Assembly: GCA_017398585.1 (NCBI GenBank)
Contig: JAFQFS010000151.1
Location: 1-38,216, forward strand
DNA length: 38,216 bases
Direction: 5' to 3'
From: Clostridia bacterium
GTDB lineage: Bacteria; Bacillota; Clostridia; Oscillospirales; CAG-272
In this document: positions 8,750 to 17,748 of the stretch, piece by piece
Layout of the letters: every line of letters begins with the position of its first letter
Position numbering within the stretch: position 1 is the stretch's first letter
The notes under the pieces: model-generated
What the model was told of the DNA's origin: nothing
Seen by the model: the letters and a program-made list of their open reading frames with translations, nothing else
The model's database searches: none
Made by a program: the position numbers and the translations under genes

Positions 8750-9780
8750 TTCTTTGCCTCCCCGTTTTCGTTTATTTCTATATTATATCGCGTAAAATTG
8801 TCTTTTTCAATGAATTTGACAGATTTTACACTATATTTAATTTCTATTCTTATTTTGTTCCGACGTCTCTGCCCGACTGCCATTGAGATGTCTCCGCGCG
8901 GAACGGATACTGTGACGGTACTTCCCTTCACGGGCGGATGTTTGTCGAGCGCGGCACAGATACGGTTATAGTACAGCTCTCCGGAAACCAGCTCGCCGAG
9001 GGACGGATGGTTCGGTCCGGCAAAATACGTGCGGTCGGAATGAAGATTTTCGCTCTCGCACAGTCCGATCCGCAGGCACGGGACGCCGTGACATACGAAC
9101 ACGTCGAGGACGGCGGCACTGCGCGCGACGGCTTCGTCGAGAGTGAGCGGATAATAGCCGCCCTGCTCGGTCATGCGGTGCAGTTCGGTATCGCGGAAGA
9201 CGATCGTCGGATAGATACGGCATCCGGAAGCACCGAGACGGCAGATCTCCTCCGCGCAGGCGAGTTCGTCCGCGAGAGAGGCTCCCGGCAGTCCGATCAT
9301 CATCTGACCGACGGTATGGAATCCGGATTCGCGGAGCATCGTCATGGCGGCGCGGGAACATTCGGAGGAATGTCCGCGTTTGCAGGACGCGAGAACGTGC
9401 TCCGAAAAAGACTGGATGCCCAGCTCGACGGCGGAAATCTTATAATTTTTCAGAATTCCGATGATCTCCTCGTCGATATAATCCGGGCGGGTGGACATAC
9501 GGATCCCGGAGACTCTGCCGGAATTCACATAGGACTGGGCGAGATCGAGAAGGTCGGTCATCAGCGCGCGGTCGATCCCGGTGAAGGAACCGCCGAAAAA
9601 CGCGATTTCACAGTCCGTATCTGCACGGACAGTGGCGAGAACGTCGGCGATAGTCGTTTCGGCGGATTCCCGCAGAAATGAAGAAACGCCCGAAATGGCG
9701 CGTTGATTACAAAAAACACACATATTCGGGCATCCAAGGTGCGGAATAAACACCGGTATGTTCACATGGGGTTTCTTCAT
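8740..9780 (-). CDS. Radical SAM protein, Elp3-like core without acetyltransferase domain
   Basis: A 346-residue radical SAM enzyme. The 4Fe-4S-binding cysteines are Cys17, Cys21 and Cys24 in GCPNMCVFCNQ (CX3CX2C), followed by FFGGSFTGID and STRPDYIDEE, as in the catalytic core of Elp3-type proteins. The GNAT domain found in true Elp3 is absent. The C-terminus is a basic tail of about 60 residues without a recognisable domain. Genes of this type are frequent between rnc and smc in Clostridia, but I know of no established substrate. It lies 9 bp after rnc and overlaps smc by 10 bp, so it is clearly part of the unit. Confidence 0.85.
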   Translation of the reverse strand: MKKPHVNIPVFIPHLGCPNMCVFCNQRAISGVSSFLRESAETTIADVLATVRADTDCEIAFFGGSFTGIDRALMTDLLDLAQSYVNSGRVSGIRMSTRPDYIDEEIIGILKNYKISAVELGIQSFSEHVLASCKRGHSSECSRAAMTMLRESGFHTVGQMMIGLPGASLADELACAEEICRLGASGCRIYPTIVFRDTELHRMTEQGGYYPLTLDEAVARSAAVLDVFVCHGVPCLRIGLCESENLHSDRTYFAGPNHPSLGELVSGELYYNRICAALDKHPPVKGSTVTVSVPRGDISMAVGQRRRNKIRIEIKYSVKSVKFIEKDNFTRYNIEINENGEAKNCI

Positions 9781-9789
9781 TGGAAAATA

Positions 9790-10515
9790 TTATTCAGCCT
9801 CTCCGAACAGGATGAGCGCTTCGTGCGCGGCCTGCTGTTCGGCTTCTCTTTTGGTTCTCGCTTCGCCTCGGCCGATGATATTGCTGTTGAGCCGTGCTTC
9901 GACCTTGAAGAACCGGCTGTGCGCGGGACCGCTTTCCTCGGTACATACATATTCGAGGATCTCGCCGTTGACCTGCTGCACGATCTGCTGGAGTGCGGTC
10001 TTATAGTCGACGAAGACGCCTTTTTCGTTGATGTAGTCGATCTCCTCCGCGATGAACGGAAGGAGGAATCGTTCGACCACTTCAAAGGTTTCGCCGGTAT
10101 CGAGGTAGATGGCGGCAAGGAGTGCTTCGAACGCGTCGGCAATAATGGACGGGCGTTTCCGGCCGTTGTTCATAATTTCGCCGTGACCGAGGTACATATA
10201 TTCGCCGAGGGAGATGGCGTTGGCGTACTTGGCGAGCGCCTTTTCGCAGACAACAGCGGCACGGATCTTGGTGAGGTCACCTTCCTGCTTATTCTTGTAT
10301 TTATCGAAAATGTACGAGCTGACCACGATGGAGAGAACGGAATCCCCGAGGAATTCGAGGCGTTCGTTGAAGGGGGTCTTCTGTCCCTTCGCCTTCATTT
10401 CGTTCGAATAGGACGAATGCGTCAGCGCAACGGTGATGTATTCCCTGTTTTTGAAAGTGTAACCGATCCGTTTCTCGAGACCGTCGAGGGACTGCGGTTT
10501 AATCGGATTGTTCAT
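9790..10515 (-). CDS. rnc: Ribonuclease III
   Basis: RNase III cuts double-stranded RNA, including rRNA precursors. The 241-residue protein carries the signature ERLEFLGDSVLSI (from Glu51, with catalytic acidic residues Glu54 and Asp58) in the N-terminal nuclease domain. A C-terminal double-stranded-RNA-binding domain runs from about 165 to 238, ending KREAEQQAAHEAL. The start overlaps the stop of plsX by 4 bp. acpP, which usually sits between plsX and rnc, is missing. Confidence 0.96.
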   Translation of the reverse strand: MNNPIKPQSLDGLEKRIGYTFKNREYITVALTHSSYSNEMKAKGQKTPFNERLEFLGDSVLSIVVSSYIFDKYKNKQEGDLTKIRAAVVCEKALAKYANAISLGEYMYLGHGEIMNNGRKRPSIIADAFEALLAAIYLDTGETFEVVERFLLPFIAEEIDYINEKGVFVDYKTALQQIVQQVNGEILEYVCTEESGPAHSRFFKVEARLNSNIIGRGEARTKREAEQQAAHEALILFGEAE

Positions 10516-11525
10516 TCTTTATTCTGCTCCACTTGTTTTTTCTGTTCCTGCATAACGGAAGAGATCTGACCGATCACACCGGTATTCACGAAGGCTTCCG
10601 CCTGACGGACGGCGTTGCAGATGGCTTTTGCATCGGAACTGCCGTGTGCCTTGATGACCGGCTTCTGCAGACCGAGAAGCGGTGCACCGCCGTATTCGGA
10701 CGCATCAAAGCTGTTCTTGAGTCCGCGGAGCTGCTCCTTCATGACGAGATAGGACATCTTCGTCATCATGTTCTGCGTGAAGATATCTTTCAGCGTGCCG
10801 AACATAAACTTCGCCATGCCTTCGACGAGCTTGAGGGTAACGTTTCCGGTGAACCCGTCGGTGACGAGAACATCGCACGGTGCGGTCGGGATTTCCTTGC
10901 CCTCAATATTTCCGACGAATTTGATGTATTCGGATGCTTTCAGCTTCTGGTAAGCATCGATCTGGATCTGCGTGCCCTTATGTTCCTCGGCACCGTTGTT
11001 GAGGAGGCCCACTTCGGGATTTTTTACTCCCTGCACGTTTTTCATGTAGATCGAACCCATCAGCGCCCACTGGACGAGATATTCCGCCGTGACATTGACG
11101 TTCGCGCCGCAGTCCATCAGGAGGACGGGACGTGCAAACGGAAGAATGGTTGCAATACCGGAGCGATGCACGCCCTTGATCGGACGGATGATGAGGGACG
11201 AACCTGCGTGAAGTGCTCCGGTGTTGCCGGCGGACACGAAGGCGTCACCGCTTTCCTTGAGCAGACGGAGACCGACGCCCATGGACGATTCCTTCTTCGT
11301 ACGCACCACGGAAAGCGGATCATCCTCCATGGTGATGACCTCCTCGGTGTGTACGATGTCGACGATGCGGGTATCCGCGCCGCAGTCCGCCAGGTACTTT
11401 TCGATGACAGGCTTGTTTCCGACGAGGATCAGTCTGGATTTGTAGTTCTGGGTAGCGAGGGCGGCGCCTTTTACGATCTCTCCCGGGGCGTTGTCCCCAC
11501 CCATTGCGTCAATAATGATATCCAT
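10512..11525 (-). CDS. plsX: Phosphate acyltransferase PlsX
   Basis: PlsX makes acyl-phosphate from acyl-ACP, the acyl donor for PlsY in phospholipid synthesis. The 337-residue protein starts DIIIDAMGGDNAPGEIVKGA and contains SAGNTGAL, LPFARPVLLMDCGAN, DGFTGNVTLKLVEG and GAPLLGL, all characteristic. Length is normal. It is 18 bp downstream of trmFO and overlaps rnc by 4 bp. fabD, fabG and acpP do not follow it here, unlike in Bacillus. Confidence 0.96.
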   Translation of the reverse strand: MDIIIDAMGGDNAPGEIVKGAALATQNYKSRLILVGNKPVIEKYLADCGADTRIVDIVHTEEVITMEDDPLSVVRTKKESSMGVGLRLLKESGDAFVSAGNTGALHAGSSLIIRPIKGVHRSGIATILPFARPVLLMDCGANVNVTAEYLVQWALMGSIYMKNVQGVKNPEVGLLNNGAEEHKGTQIQIDAYQKLKASEYIKFVGNIEGKEIPTAPCDVLVTDGFTGNVTLKLVEGMAKFMFGTLKDIFTQNMMTKMSYLVMKEQLRGLKNSFDASEYGGAPLLGLQKPVIKAHGSSDAKAICNAVRQAEAFVNTGVIGQISSVMQEQKKQVEQNKE

Positions 11526-11543
11526 TGTTCCACTCCATGCGGT

Positions 11544-12872
11544 TTATACGAGTTCTTCGAGGATCTTTGCGAGTTCGTCCGCTTTTTCCAGTGCGCGGTG
11601 TGCATAAGCCTCATTGCGGAATTTCTTGCCGCCCTTGACCTTCTGTGCAAGAGGCGGAATGATGCCGAAGTTTGCGTTCATCGGCTGGAACTGGGTCTTG
11701 TCCCCGCGGGCAACGTAGTGTGCCATCGCGCCGATCATCGTTTCTTCCGGGAAGATAAACGGATCGCGGCCCGCAGCCTTCACGGCGGCGTTGGTTCCGG
11801 CAACGAAGCCGGATGCGGCGGATTCGATGTAGCCTTCGACGCCCGTCATCTGTCCGGCGAAATAGATGTTCCGGTTCGCGCGGAGGGAATAATCGGGTTC
11901 GAGAAGTTCGGGAGAATTCATGAACGTATTGCGGTGCATGACTCCGTAGCGGTGGAATTCCGCGTTTTCGAGACCGGGGATCATGCGGAAGACGCGGCGC
12001 TGTTCCGGGAATGTGAGGTGGGTCTGGAATCCGACGAGATTGAACATGGTTCCCTCTTCGTTTTCGCGGCGGAGCTGGACGATGGCGTAATATTCTTCGC
12101 CGGTCGCGGGATTCTTGATGCCGACGGGCTTCATCGGACCGAAGCGGAGGGTATCTTCGCCGCGGGACGCCATGACTTCAACGGGCATGCAGCCTTCGAA
12201 GACCTTGATCTTTTCGCCCTTTTCGAATTCGTGCAGCTCGGCGGTCTTCGCTTCGGTGAGCGCTTTGTAGAACGCCTTGTATTCGTCCTCACTCATCGGG
12301 CAATTGATGTAGTCCGGCGAACCCTTGTCGTAACGGGTCGCGTAGAACGCCTTGGTCATGTCGATGGATTCGGCATCCACGATGGGAGCGGCCGCGTCAA
12401 AGAAATGCAGGCTGTTGCCTCCGATGAGATTTGAGATATAGGACGCCATTGCGTCGGAGGTAAGCGGACCGGTTGCGACGACGGTGATCTCGTCTTCGGG
12501 GATCGAGGTCATTTCCTGCTCGACGATCCCGATTTCGGGATGGGAGCGGATCTTGTCCGTGATGTATTCGGAGAACAGGACGCGGTCAACGGCAAGCGCA
12601 CCGCCTGCCGCGACCTGAGTTTTTCTTGCGGATTCCATGATGAGCGAACCCATCCGGAACAGTTCTTCCTTGAGAAGTCCGACGCCGTTGGTGATCTCCG
12701 CGGACCGGAGGGAGTTCGAGCAGACGAGTTCGGCGAAGGTATCGGAATGATGTGCGGGGGACTTTTTGTGCGGTTTCATTTCGTACAGCGTGACGTGTGC
12801 GCCATGACGGACTGCCTGCCATGCAGCTTCGCAGCCCGCGAGTCCCGCGCCGTAAATATTGATGTTTTTCAT
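11544..12872 (-). CDS. trmFO: tRNA (uracil-54-C5)-methyltransferase TrmFO (folate/FAD dependent)
   Basis: TrmFO makes 5-methyluridine at tRNA position 54 using methylenetetrahydrofolate and FAD. The 442-residue protein has the N-terminal dinucleotide-binding motif IYGAGLAGCEAAWQ (6-19), LYEMKPHKKSPAHHSD, FAELVCSNSLRS (with a functional cysteine), and a late FAGQMTGVEGYIESAASG motif. The start overlaps the topA stop by 4 bp. The topA-trmFO pairing is the classical Firmicutes order. Confidence 0.96.
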   Translation of the reverse strand: MKNINIYGAGLAGCEAAWQAVRHGAHVTLYEMKPHKKSPAHHSDTFAELVCSNSLRSAEITNGVGLLKEELFRMGSLIMESARKTQVAAGGALAVDRVLFSEYITDKIRSHPEIGIVEQEMTSIPEDEITVVATGPLTSDAMASYISNLIGGNSLHFFDAAAPIVDAESIDMTKAFYATRYDKGSPDYINCPMSEDEYKAFYKALTEAKTAELHEFEKGEKIKVFEGCMPVEVMASRGEDTLRFGPMKPVGIKNPATGEEYYAIVQLRRENEEGTMFNLVGFQTHLTFPEQRRVFRMIPGLENAEFHRYGVMHRNTFMNSPELLEPDYSLRANRNIYFAGQMTGVEGYIESAASGFVAGTNAAVKAAGRDPFIFPEETMIGAMAHYVARGDKTQFQPMNANFGIIPPLAQKVKGGKKFRNEAYAHRALEKADELAKILEELV

Positions 12873-15154
12873 GCTTCGATGTCGGTGTGGTCGGCAGTTT
12901 CGGTTTCTTCCGGCGGAATATCGACCTTATATCCGCAGTTTTCGGTCTTGCATACGAGCTGGTTCTTGCCCTTCTTGCGGTACAGCATACCGTTACAGGT
13001 CGGGCACTTTTCCGGCGTCGGCATATCCCACGAGGAGAAGTTGCATTCCGGATACTTGGAGCAGCTGTAGAATACGGTCTTGTTCTTGCCGTATTTGGTC
13101 ACGATGTCCGCGCCGCACTGAGGGCACGCGACACCGAGAGAACGGGTCTTCTGCTTGGTGAACTTGCATTCCGGATAACGGGAGCATGCGTAGAAGCTTC
13201 CGTAGCGGCCGTTGCGCAGGATCATATCCGCGCCGCAGAGCTCGCACTTGGTCGGCGCAATTTCCGGAACCTTTTCGACCAGACCTTCGCCCGTCTTGGC
13301 AAGGGGCTTGGTGTTCTTGCAGGCCGGGTAGTTCGGACATGCGGCGAATTTGCCGTAACGTCCGTTCTTGACGATCATGCGGCTGCCGCAGTGTTCACAG
13401 ACGATGTCCGTTTCTTCCGCGGGAAGCTCGATGTCGTTGGTGCCGATATTTTCGAGCGCCTTGTCGAGTTCGCCCTTGAAGCCCTCGTAGAAATTGTTGA
13501 GGACGGTGAGCATTGCACACTCGCCGTTTTCGATATCGTCGAGGCGGTCTTCCATGGATGCGGTGAACTTATAGTCCACGATGTCCGGGAAATACTCGCA
13601 CATAAGCTTGGTCGTGATCTCGCCGAGCGGGGTCGGAACGAAGGATTTGCCTTCGCGCTTGACATAGCCGCGGGAGATGATGATAGTGATGATGGGGGTG
13701 TAGGTACTCGGACGGCCGATCCCCTTTTCCTTCAGGAACTTGACGAGGGACGCTTCGTTGTAGCGTGCCGGCGGTTCGGTGAAGTGCTGCGCCGGAGTCA
13801 CCGTCTGAGAGCTGAGAAGTTCGCCTTCTTCGACCGGCGGGATGCGCATGTTGTCGTCGCCCGCTTCGGATTCATCGGCGGATTCCTCGTACAGCGCCAT
13901 ATAGCCGGCGAACTTTACGGTGTAACCGCTTGCGCGGAAGAGGTAACCTTCGCAGGTGAAGTCGGTCTGGACGGTCGCGAGTTCCGCGGATTCCATCTGG
14001 CTGGCGATGAAGCGGTCCCAGATGAGCTTGTAAAGTTTGTACTGATCGAGGGAAAGAAGCTTTTTGATCGCCTGCGGTTCCAGCTTGGCGCCGGACGGAC
14101 GGATCGCTTCATGCGCGTCCTGTGCGTTCGCGGAGGATTTGTAGGTACGGGGCGTTTCGGGATAGTATTCTTCGCCGTACTTGCCGATAATGTATTCCTT
14201 CGCTTCCGCCTTGGCTTCCTCGGAAATCCGGGGAGAGTCGGTACGCATATAGGTGATCAGACCCTGCGTGCCGCCGAATTCGGAACCGAGGTTGATACCT
14301 TCGTACAGTTCCTGCGCGACCTTCATGGTACGCTGGGACTGGAAATTCAGCTTGCGGGACGCTTCCTGAAGAAGGGTCGAAGTGATGAACGGCGGGGCGG
14401 GATTCTTGATCTTTCTGCCCTTTTTTATGTCCGCAACGAGGAACTGCTTTCCGTTTACCGCGTCAACGACTGTCTTGGCTGCGGCTTCGTCGGGAAGATC
14501 GATCTTCGCCTTGGATTCCGCGTCGCCGTAGAACTTTGCCTCGAACGCCTTGCCTTCTCTGTTCTCAAGAACAGCGTCGATCGTCCAGTATTCCTTCGGG
14601 ACGAACGCGCGGATCTCGTTTTCACGGTCGACGATCAGCTTGGTGACCGCGGACTGAACACGTCCGGCGGAAAGACCGCTCTTGACGGCCTTCCAGAGAA
14701 ACGGGCTGACCTTGTAGCCGATGATGCGGTCGAGGATGCGGCGGGTTTCCTGTGCGTTGACGAGGTCCATGTCAATCCCGCGCGGATTCTTGATCGCTTC
14801 CTTTACAACGGACTTGGTGACGGTATTGAACGTTACACGCATCGCCTTTTCTTCCGGGATTCCGAGGGAAACCGCGAGATGCCACGCGATCGCTTCCCCC
14901 TCCCGGTCAGGGTCCGTTGCGAGGTAGATTTTGTCGGCCTTCTTGACCTCTTTTTTCAGTTCCTTGATGAGGTCGCCCTTGCCGCGGATATTTATATAAT
15001 GTGCTTCGAAATTGTTTTCAATGTCAACGCCGAGCGTGGACTTCGGCAGGTCACGGACGTGCCCCTTGGAAGCGACAACTTTGTAGTTCGAACCGAGATA
15101 GTTCTTAACGGTGCTCGCTTTGGTGGGGGACTCCATAATGAGAAGATGTGCCAT
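12869..15154 (-). CDS. topA: DNA topoisomerase I with four C-terminal zinc ribbons
   Basis: Type IA topoisomerase relaxes negative supercoils. The 761-residue protein has the Toprim domain (MAHLLIMESPTKAST and DPDREGEAIAWH near 81-92) and the catalytic tyrosine Tyr302 in ITYMRTDSPRISEE. The C-terminus (about 575-745) holds four cysteine clusters. Three are of the form CxxCG...CPNYPAC / CSRYPEC / CSKYPEC, and the last is CPTCNG...CKTENC. It lies 40 bp after dprA and overlaps trmFO by 4 bp, matching the dprA-topA-trmFO order of Bacillus. Confidence 0.97.
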   Translation of the reverse strand: MAHLLIMESPTKASTVKNYLGSNYKVVASKGHVRDLPKSTLGVDIENNFEAHYINIRGKGDLIKELKKEVKKADKIYLATDPDREGEAIAWHLAVSLGIPEEKAMRVTFNTVTKSVVKEAIKNPRGIDMDLVNAQETRRILDRIIGYKVSPFLWKAVKSGLSAGRVQSAVTKLIVDRENEIRAFVPKEYWTIDAVLENREGKAFEAKFYGDAESKAKIDLPDEAAAKTVVDAVNGKQFLVADIKKGRKIKNPAPPFITSTLLQEASRKLNFQSQRTMKVAQELYEGINLGSEFGGTQGLITYMRTDSPRISEEAKAEAKEYIIGKYGEEYYPETPRTYKSSANAQDAHEAIRPSGAKLEPQAIKKLLSLDQYKLYKLIWDRFIASQMESAELATVQTDFTCEGYLFRASGYTVKFAGYMALYEESADESEAGDDNMRIPPVEEGELLSSQTVTPAQHFTEPPARYNEASLVKFLKEKGIGRPSTYTPIITIIISRGYVKREGKSFVPTPLGEITTKLMCEYFPDIVDYKFTASMEDRLDDIENGECAMLTVLNNFYEGFKGELDKALENIGTNDIELPAEETDIVCEHCGSRMIVKNGRYGKFAACPNYPACKNTKPLAKTGEGLVEKVPEIAPTKCELCGADMILRNGRYGSFYACSRYPECKFTKQKTRSLGVACPQCGADIVTKYGKNKTVFYSCSKYPECNFSSWDMPTPEKCPTCNGMLYRKKGKNQLVCKTENCGYKVDIPPEETETADHTDIEA

Positions 15155-15194
15155 TGTTATTCCCTTCGTTTGTCAGTGTGGGGTGAGAATTGCT

Positions 15195-16718
15195 TCAGTC
15201 GTTGATCGACTGCATGATGTCATCCGGCTGGACGCGTACGAAATAACCTCCTCCGCCGGATTCCACCGCGCCCGCCATCTCCAGCATGGTCAGTGCGCTC
15301 AGAACGGCGCTGACGGACGTTTCCGCATCGACCAGTTCGTCGGGAAGCGTCGGGACGCTTGGTTTCATTTTATTATATACCTTGATTTCCGTTTCATCAA
15401 GCATATCCAGCTCAATTTTTTTCGCCGGAACGATCTTTTCGTCAGATTTTACCCGCTGTTTTTCGGTTTTTCCCCCGCTCTTTTCTTTTTCCAGTCCGAA
15501 AAACGACTTTACTACATTGAACGGCCGAGAGGTCTTCTTCTGCGGTTCCGGTTCTTTTTCCGGTACGGGTTTCGGAGGAACGGGATGCTCCGCCGGTGCG
15601 GAAGGCATCCGTTTTTCGGGAATTCGCGGCAGGATGGGCTGTCCGTCTGCCGTATACTCACTCCGGCGGCCGCCGTACGGACCGGAGCCGTAGAAATTCG
15701 AGGTTCCGAGGGAACCGGATTCGGTACGGGAATTGATTCGCGAGCGTGCCATCGCGGTACGGGACAGTTCGTTCATGTCCCTGCCGCGGAGCATGGAATG
15801 TGCGCGCTGAACGCTGACGGAATGCGGGTACATGAATTCAAATTCCGCGAGGATATCTTCGGCGGTCAGAGCGGTCAGCGCACCGTCGCGGATAAGGGTG
15901 TTCGTACCTTCCGCGCCGGGATCTCCGATTTTTCCCGGAACGGCAAACACTTTTTTGCCCTGTTCAAGTGCATGGGCGGCGGTGATGAGAGAACCGCTTT
16001 TCGCATCGGCTTCGATCACGACGGTTGCGTCGGCAATGCCGCTCATAATGCGGTTGCGCACCGGAAAATGGCTGCCGATCGGCGGAGTTCCGGGCGGATA
16101 CTCCGAAATGACCGCGCCTTTTTCGATGATCTTCCGGTAGATGTCGCGGTGTTCGCGCGGGTAGACAACATCCACACCGGAGCCGAGGACGGCAATGACC
16201 TGTCCGTCGCTGTCGAGCGCACCGATCAGAGCCATGCTGTCCGAACCGAGCGCCATGCCGCTGACAACGATCGAACCGCCGTACGTCAGTCCGACACCGA
16301 TGGAATACGCCATGTTTCTGCCGTAATCGGTCATTTTCCGGGTGCCGACGACGGCGGTGGTCATATTGTAATTGCAGTCGGGCATCGTTCCGCGCAGGTA
16401 AAGCGTAAGCGGACGGTCGGCAAGATAACGGAGCGCGTTCGGATATGCGTCAGATTCGGGAGTCAGAATTTCAATACCCATGCCGGAGCATGTTTCGATC
16501 GTCTGCATTGCATCCTCAAGTGTACGTGTTTTCAGAAGCGCCTTTGCCTGTTCGATCTCCTTTTCCGAAAGGTCGCCGGACGACAGGAGATCGCTTGATT
16601 TTCCGTTATAAACAGCTTCGGGAGAACCGACCGCATCCAGAAGCTTGACGGCCAGTTTGCTCGCCGGACCGAATGCCAGCGCGAGCCAGACGTAATAAAT
16701 CCGTGTATCTTCTGTCAT
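15195..16718 (-). CDS. dprA: DNA-processing protein DprA with long proline/lysine-rich linker
   Basis: DprA loads RecA on incoming single-stranded DNA during transformation. The 507-residue protein is longer than usual. It has an N-terminal SAM-like region (1-80) and a Rossmann fold (about 82-290) with VVGTRKMTDYG, SGMALGSD, IAVLGSGVDVVYP, EYPPGTPP and RNRIMSGIAD. A low-complexity segment rich in Pro, Glu, Lys and Arg (about 300-435) links it to a C-terminal winged helix (about 438-497, LDETEIKVYNKM). The SGMALGSDS segment replaces the more common SGLARGID. A good GGGAGGTAACCT ribosome binding site supports the start at 16718. It is 21 bp downstream of the methyltransferase gene. Confidence 0.93.
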   Translation of the reverse strand: MTEDTRIYYVWLALAFGPASKLAVKLLDAVGSPEAVYNGKSSDLLSSGDLSEKEIEQAKALLKTRTLEDAMQTIETCSGMGIEILTPESDAYPNALRYLADRPLTLYLRGTMPDCNYNMTTAVVGTRKMTDYGRNMAYSIGVGLTYGGSIVVSGMALGSDSMALIGALDSDGQVIAVLGSGVDVVYPREHRDIYRKIIEKGAVISEYPPGTPPIGSHFPVRNRIMSGIADATVVIEADAKSGSLITAAHALEQGKKVFAVPGKIGDPGAEGTNTLIRDGALTALTAEDILAEFEFMYPHSVSVQRAHSMLRGRDMNELSRTAMARSRINSRTESGSLGTSNFYGSGPYGGRRSEYTADGQPILPRIPEKRMPSAPAEHPVPPKPVPEKEPEPQKKTSRPFNVVKSFFGLEKEKSGGKTEKQRVKSDEKIVPAKKIELDMLDETEIKVYNKMKPSVPTLPDELVDAETSVSAVLSALTMLEMAGAVESGGGGYFVRVQPDDIMQSIND

Positions 16719-16739
16719 AGGTTACCTCCCGAAATAACG

Positions 16740-17594
16740 TTATCTGAATTTACGATAGGATTCCCACAGGATACAGACTGCCGCGCTTGCCGCGTTCAGG
16801 CTTTCGGTGTTCCCTGCCATCGGAATACGCACACAGGCCGTGCAGGCGCCGATCACGTCATCGGACAGACCGTGCCCCTCGTTGCCGATCACGGGACAGT
16901 CGCTCACGAGAACATCGTAGTCGCCGAGGGTCAGCGTATGTTCGCCGAGCGCCGCCGCGAGAACGCGTCTTCCGGAATCCTTCATTTTATGAATGAGCGG
17001 GATGCTGTCGTCCGCGATGTAAAGCGGCATGCGGAACAGGGTTCCCATCGCCGCACGGACGGTCTTGCGGTTGTAGATATCCGCGCATCCGGCGAGGATC
17101 ACGCCGGTGATGCCCATCGCTTCCGCAGAACGGAGGATGGTGCCGAGGTTGCCGGGATCGCGGATGCTGTCGAGGAGGAGAAGACGCCGGCCGTTCTGCC
17201 AATCGTCGAATTTGCTTATATCGCCCCGCATCGTAAACATATGAAGCCCGGTCATATAAGCAAGTGCGGCGATTATGCCGTCGGGGGATTTTTCTGTGGA
17301 AATTTTGTCAAACGCGGCGTCGGAGAAAACATAGATCGGGATGCCCGCATCTTTATACTGCCCTGCGGTATCGTTTGCGGCGTCCGTATCAAGAACGGAT
17401 TCCGCGAGAATGAGATACAGCGGGCGGGCATACTTCACCGCTTCCTGCGCCAGCTTCACGCCGTCCGCAAGAAAAACGGATTCCCGGTCCCGGTGTTTTT
17501 TATCGGAAAGTTTGCCGAGCATGACCACCTTCGCGTTGGAACGGGAAGAAATATACTCGGCATCATAATAATGAAGAAATTCGTCTAATCTCAT
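16740..17594 (-). CDS. SpoU/TrmH-family 2'-O-ribose RNA methyltransferase (YsgA-like)
   Basis: A 284-residue SPOUT methyltransferase. An N-terminal substrate-binding domain (1-115) precedes the knot domain with its three motifs: motif 1 DSIRDPGNLGTILRSAEA, motif 2 IGNEGHGLS, and motif 3 RIPMAGNTESLNAASAAV. The family 2'-O-methylates rRNA or tRNA with S-adenosylmethionine; the exact nucleotide is not clear from sequence. It lies downstream of infC-rpmI-rplT, as ysgA does in Bacillus subtilis. It heads the long minus-strand unit. Upstream, the minus strand has TGTTATAGT (17638-17630), which could be an extended -10. No strong Shine-Dalgarno precedes the ATG. Confidence 0.88.
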   Translation of the reverse strand: MRLDEFLHYYDAEYISSRSNAKVVMLGKLSDKKHRDRESVFLADGVKLAQEAVKYARPLYLILAESVLDTDAANDTAGQYKDAGIPIYVFSDAAFDKISTEKSPDGIIAALAYMTGLHMFTMRGDISKFDDWQNGRRLLLLDSIRDPGNLGTILRSAEAMGITGVILAGCADIYNRKTVRAAMGTLFRMPLYIADDSIPLIHKMKDSGRRVLAAALGEHTLTLGDYDVLVSDCPVIGNEGHGLSDDVIGACTACVRIPMAGNTESLNAASAAVCILWESYRKFR

Positions 17595-17642
17595 GTAGTT
17601 CTATCAATTTGCACTGACTTTGTCACTATAACAGATTGAAGA

Positions 17643-17690
17643 TTTTTGAAAGGGGTTCGGGGAAAACTTTTTGCAAAAAGTTTTCCCCGG
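17643..17690 (-). repeat. Dispersed palindromic repeat, copy A (after rplT)
   Basis: A perfect 30-nt palindrome (17659-17688) with arms GGGGAAAACTTTTTG and CAAAAAGTTTTCCCC. Read on the minus strand, it is followed by GAACCCCTTTCAAAAA. The same layout occurs at 22431-22487 and 38155-38216. It lies 3' of rplT, beyond that gene's own hairpin, and before the SpoU gene. It lacks the U-run of a normal terminator on the rplT strand, since the hairpin is followed by a C-rich stretch. Confidence 0.85.
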
Positions 17691-17708
17691 TGCCTCCCAT
17701 TTACAAAT

Positions 17709-17738
17709 ATAGGGTGTTACTCTGGCGCAACACCCTAT
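17709..17738 (-). terminator. Hairpin after rplT, probable terminator of the infC operon
   Basis: A perfect 10-bp inverted repeat ATAGGGTGTT ... AACACCCTAT with a 10-nt loop begins 10 bases past the rplT stop. On the minus strand it is followed by only a weak U-rich tail (ATTTG). It may therefore terminate incompletely, letting some transcripts run into the SpoU unit. Confidence 0.6.
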
Positions 17739-17748
17739 TTATGTTCAA

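Noticed and set aside
17643-17690. Treating the palindromic repeats as a CRISPR array or as ordinary terminators
   Set aside because: The copies are single and kilobases apart, with no spacer arrangement or cas gene. On the gene strand they lack a trailing U-run.
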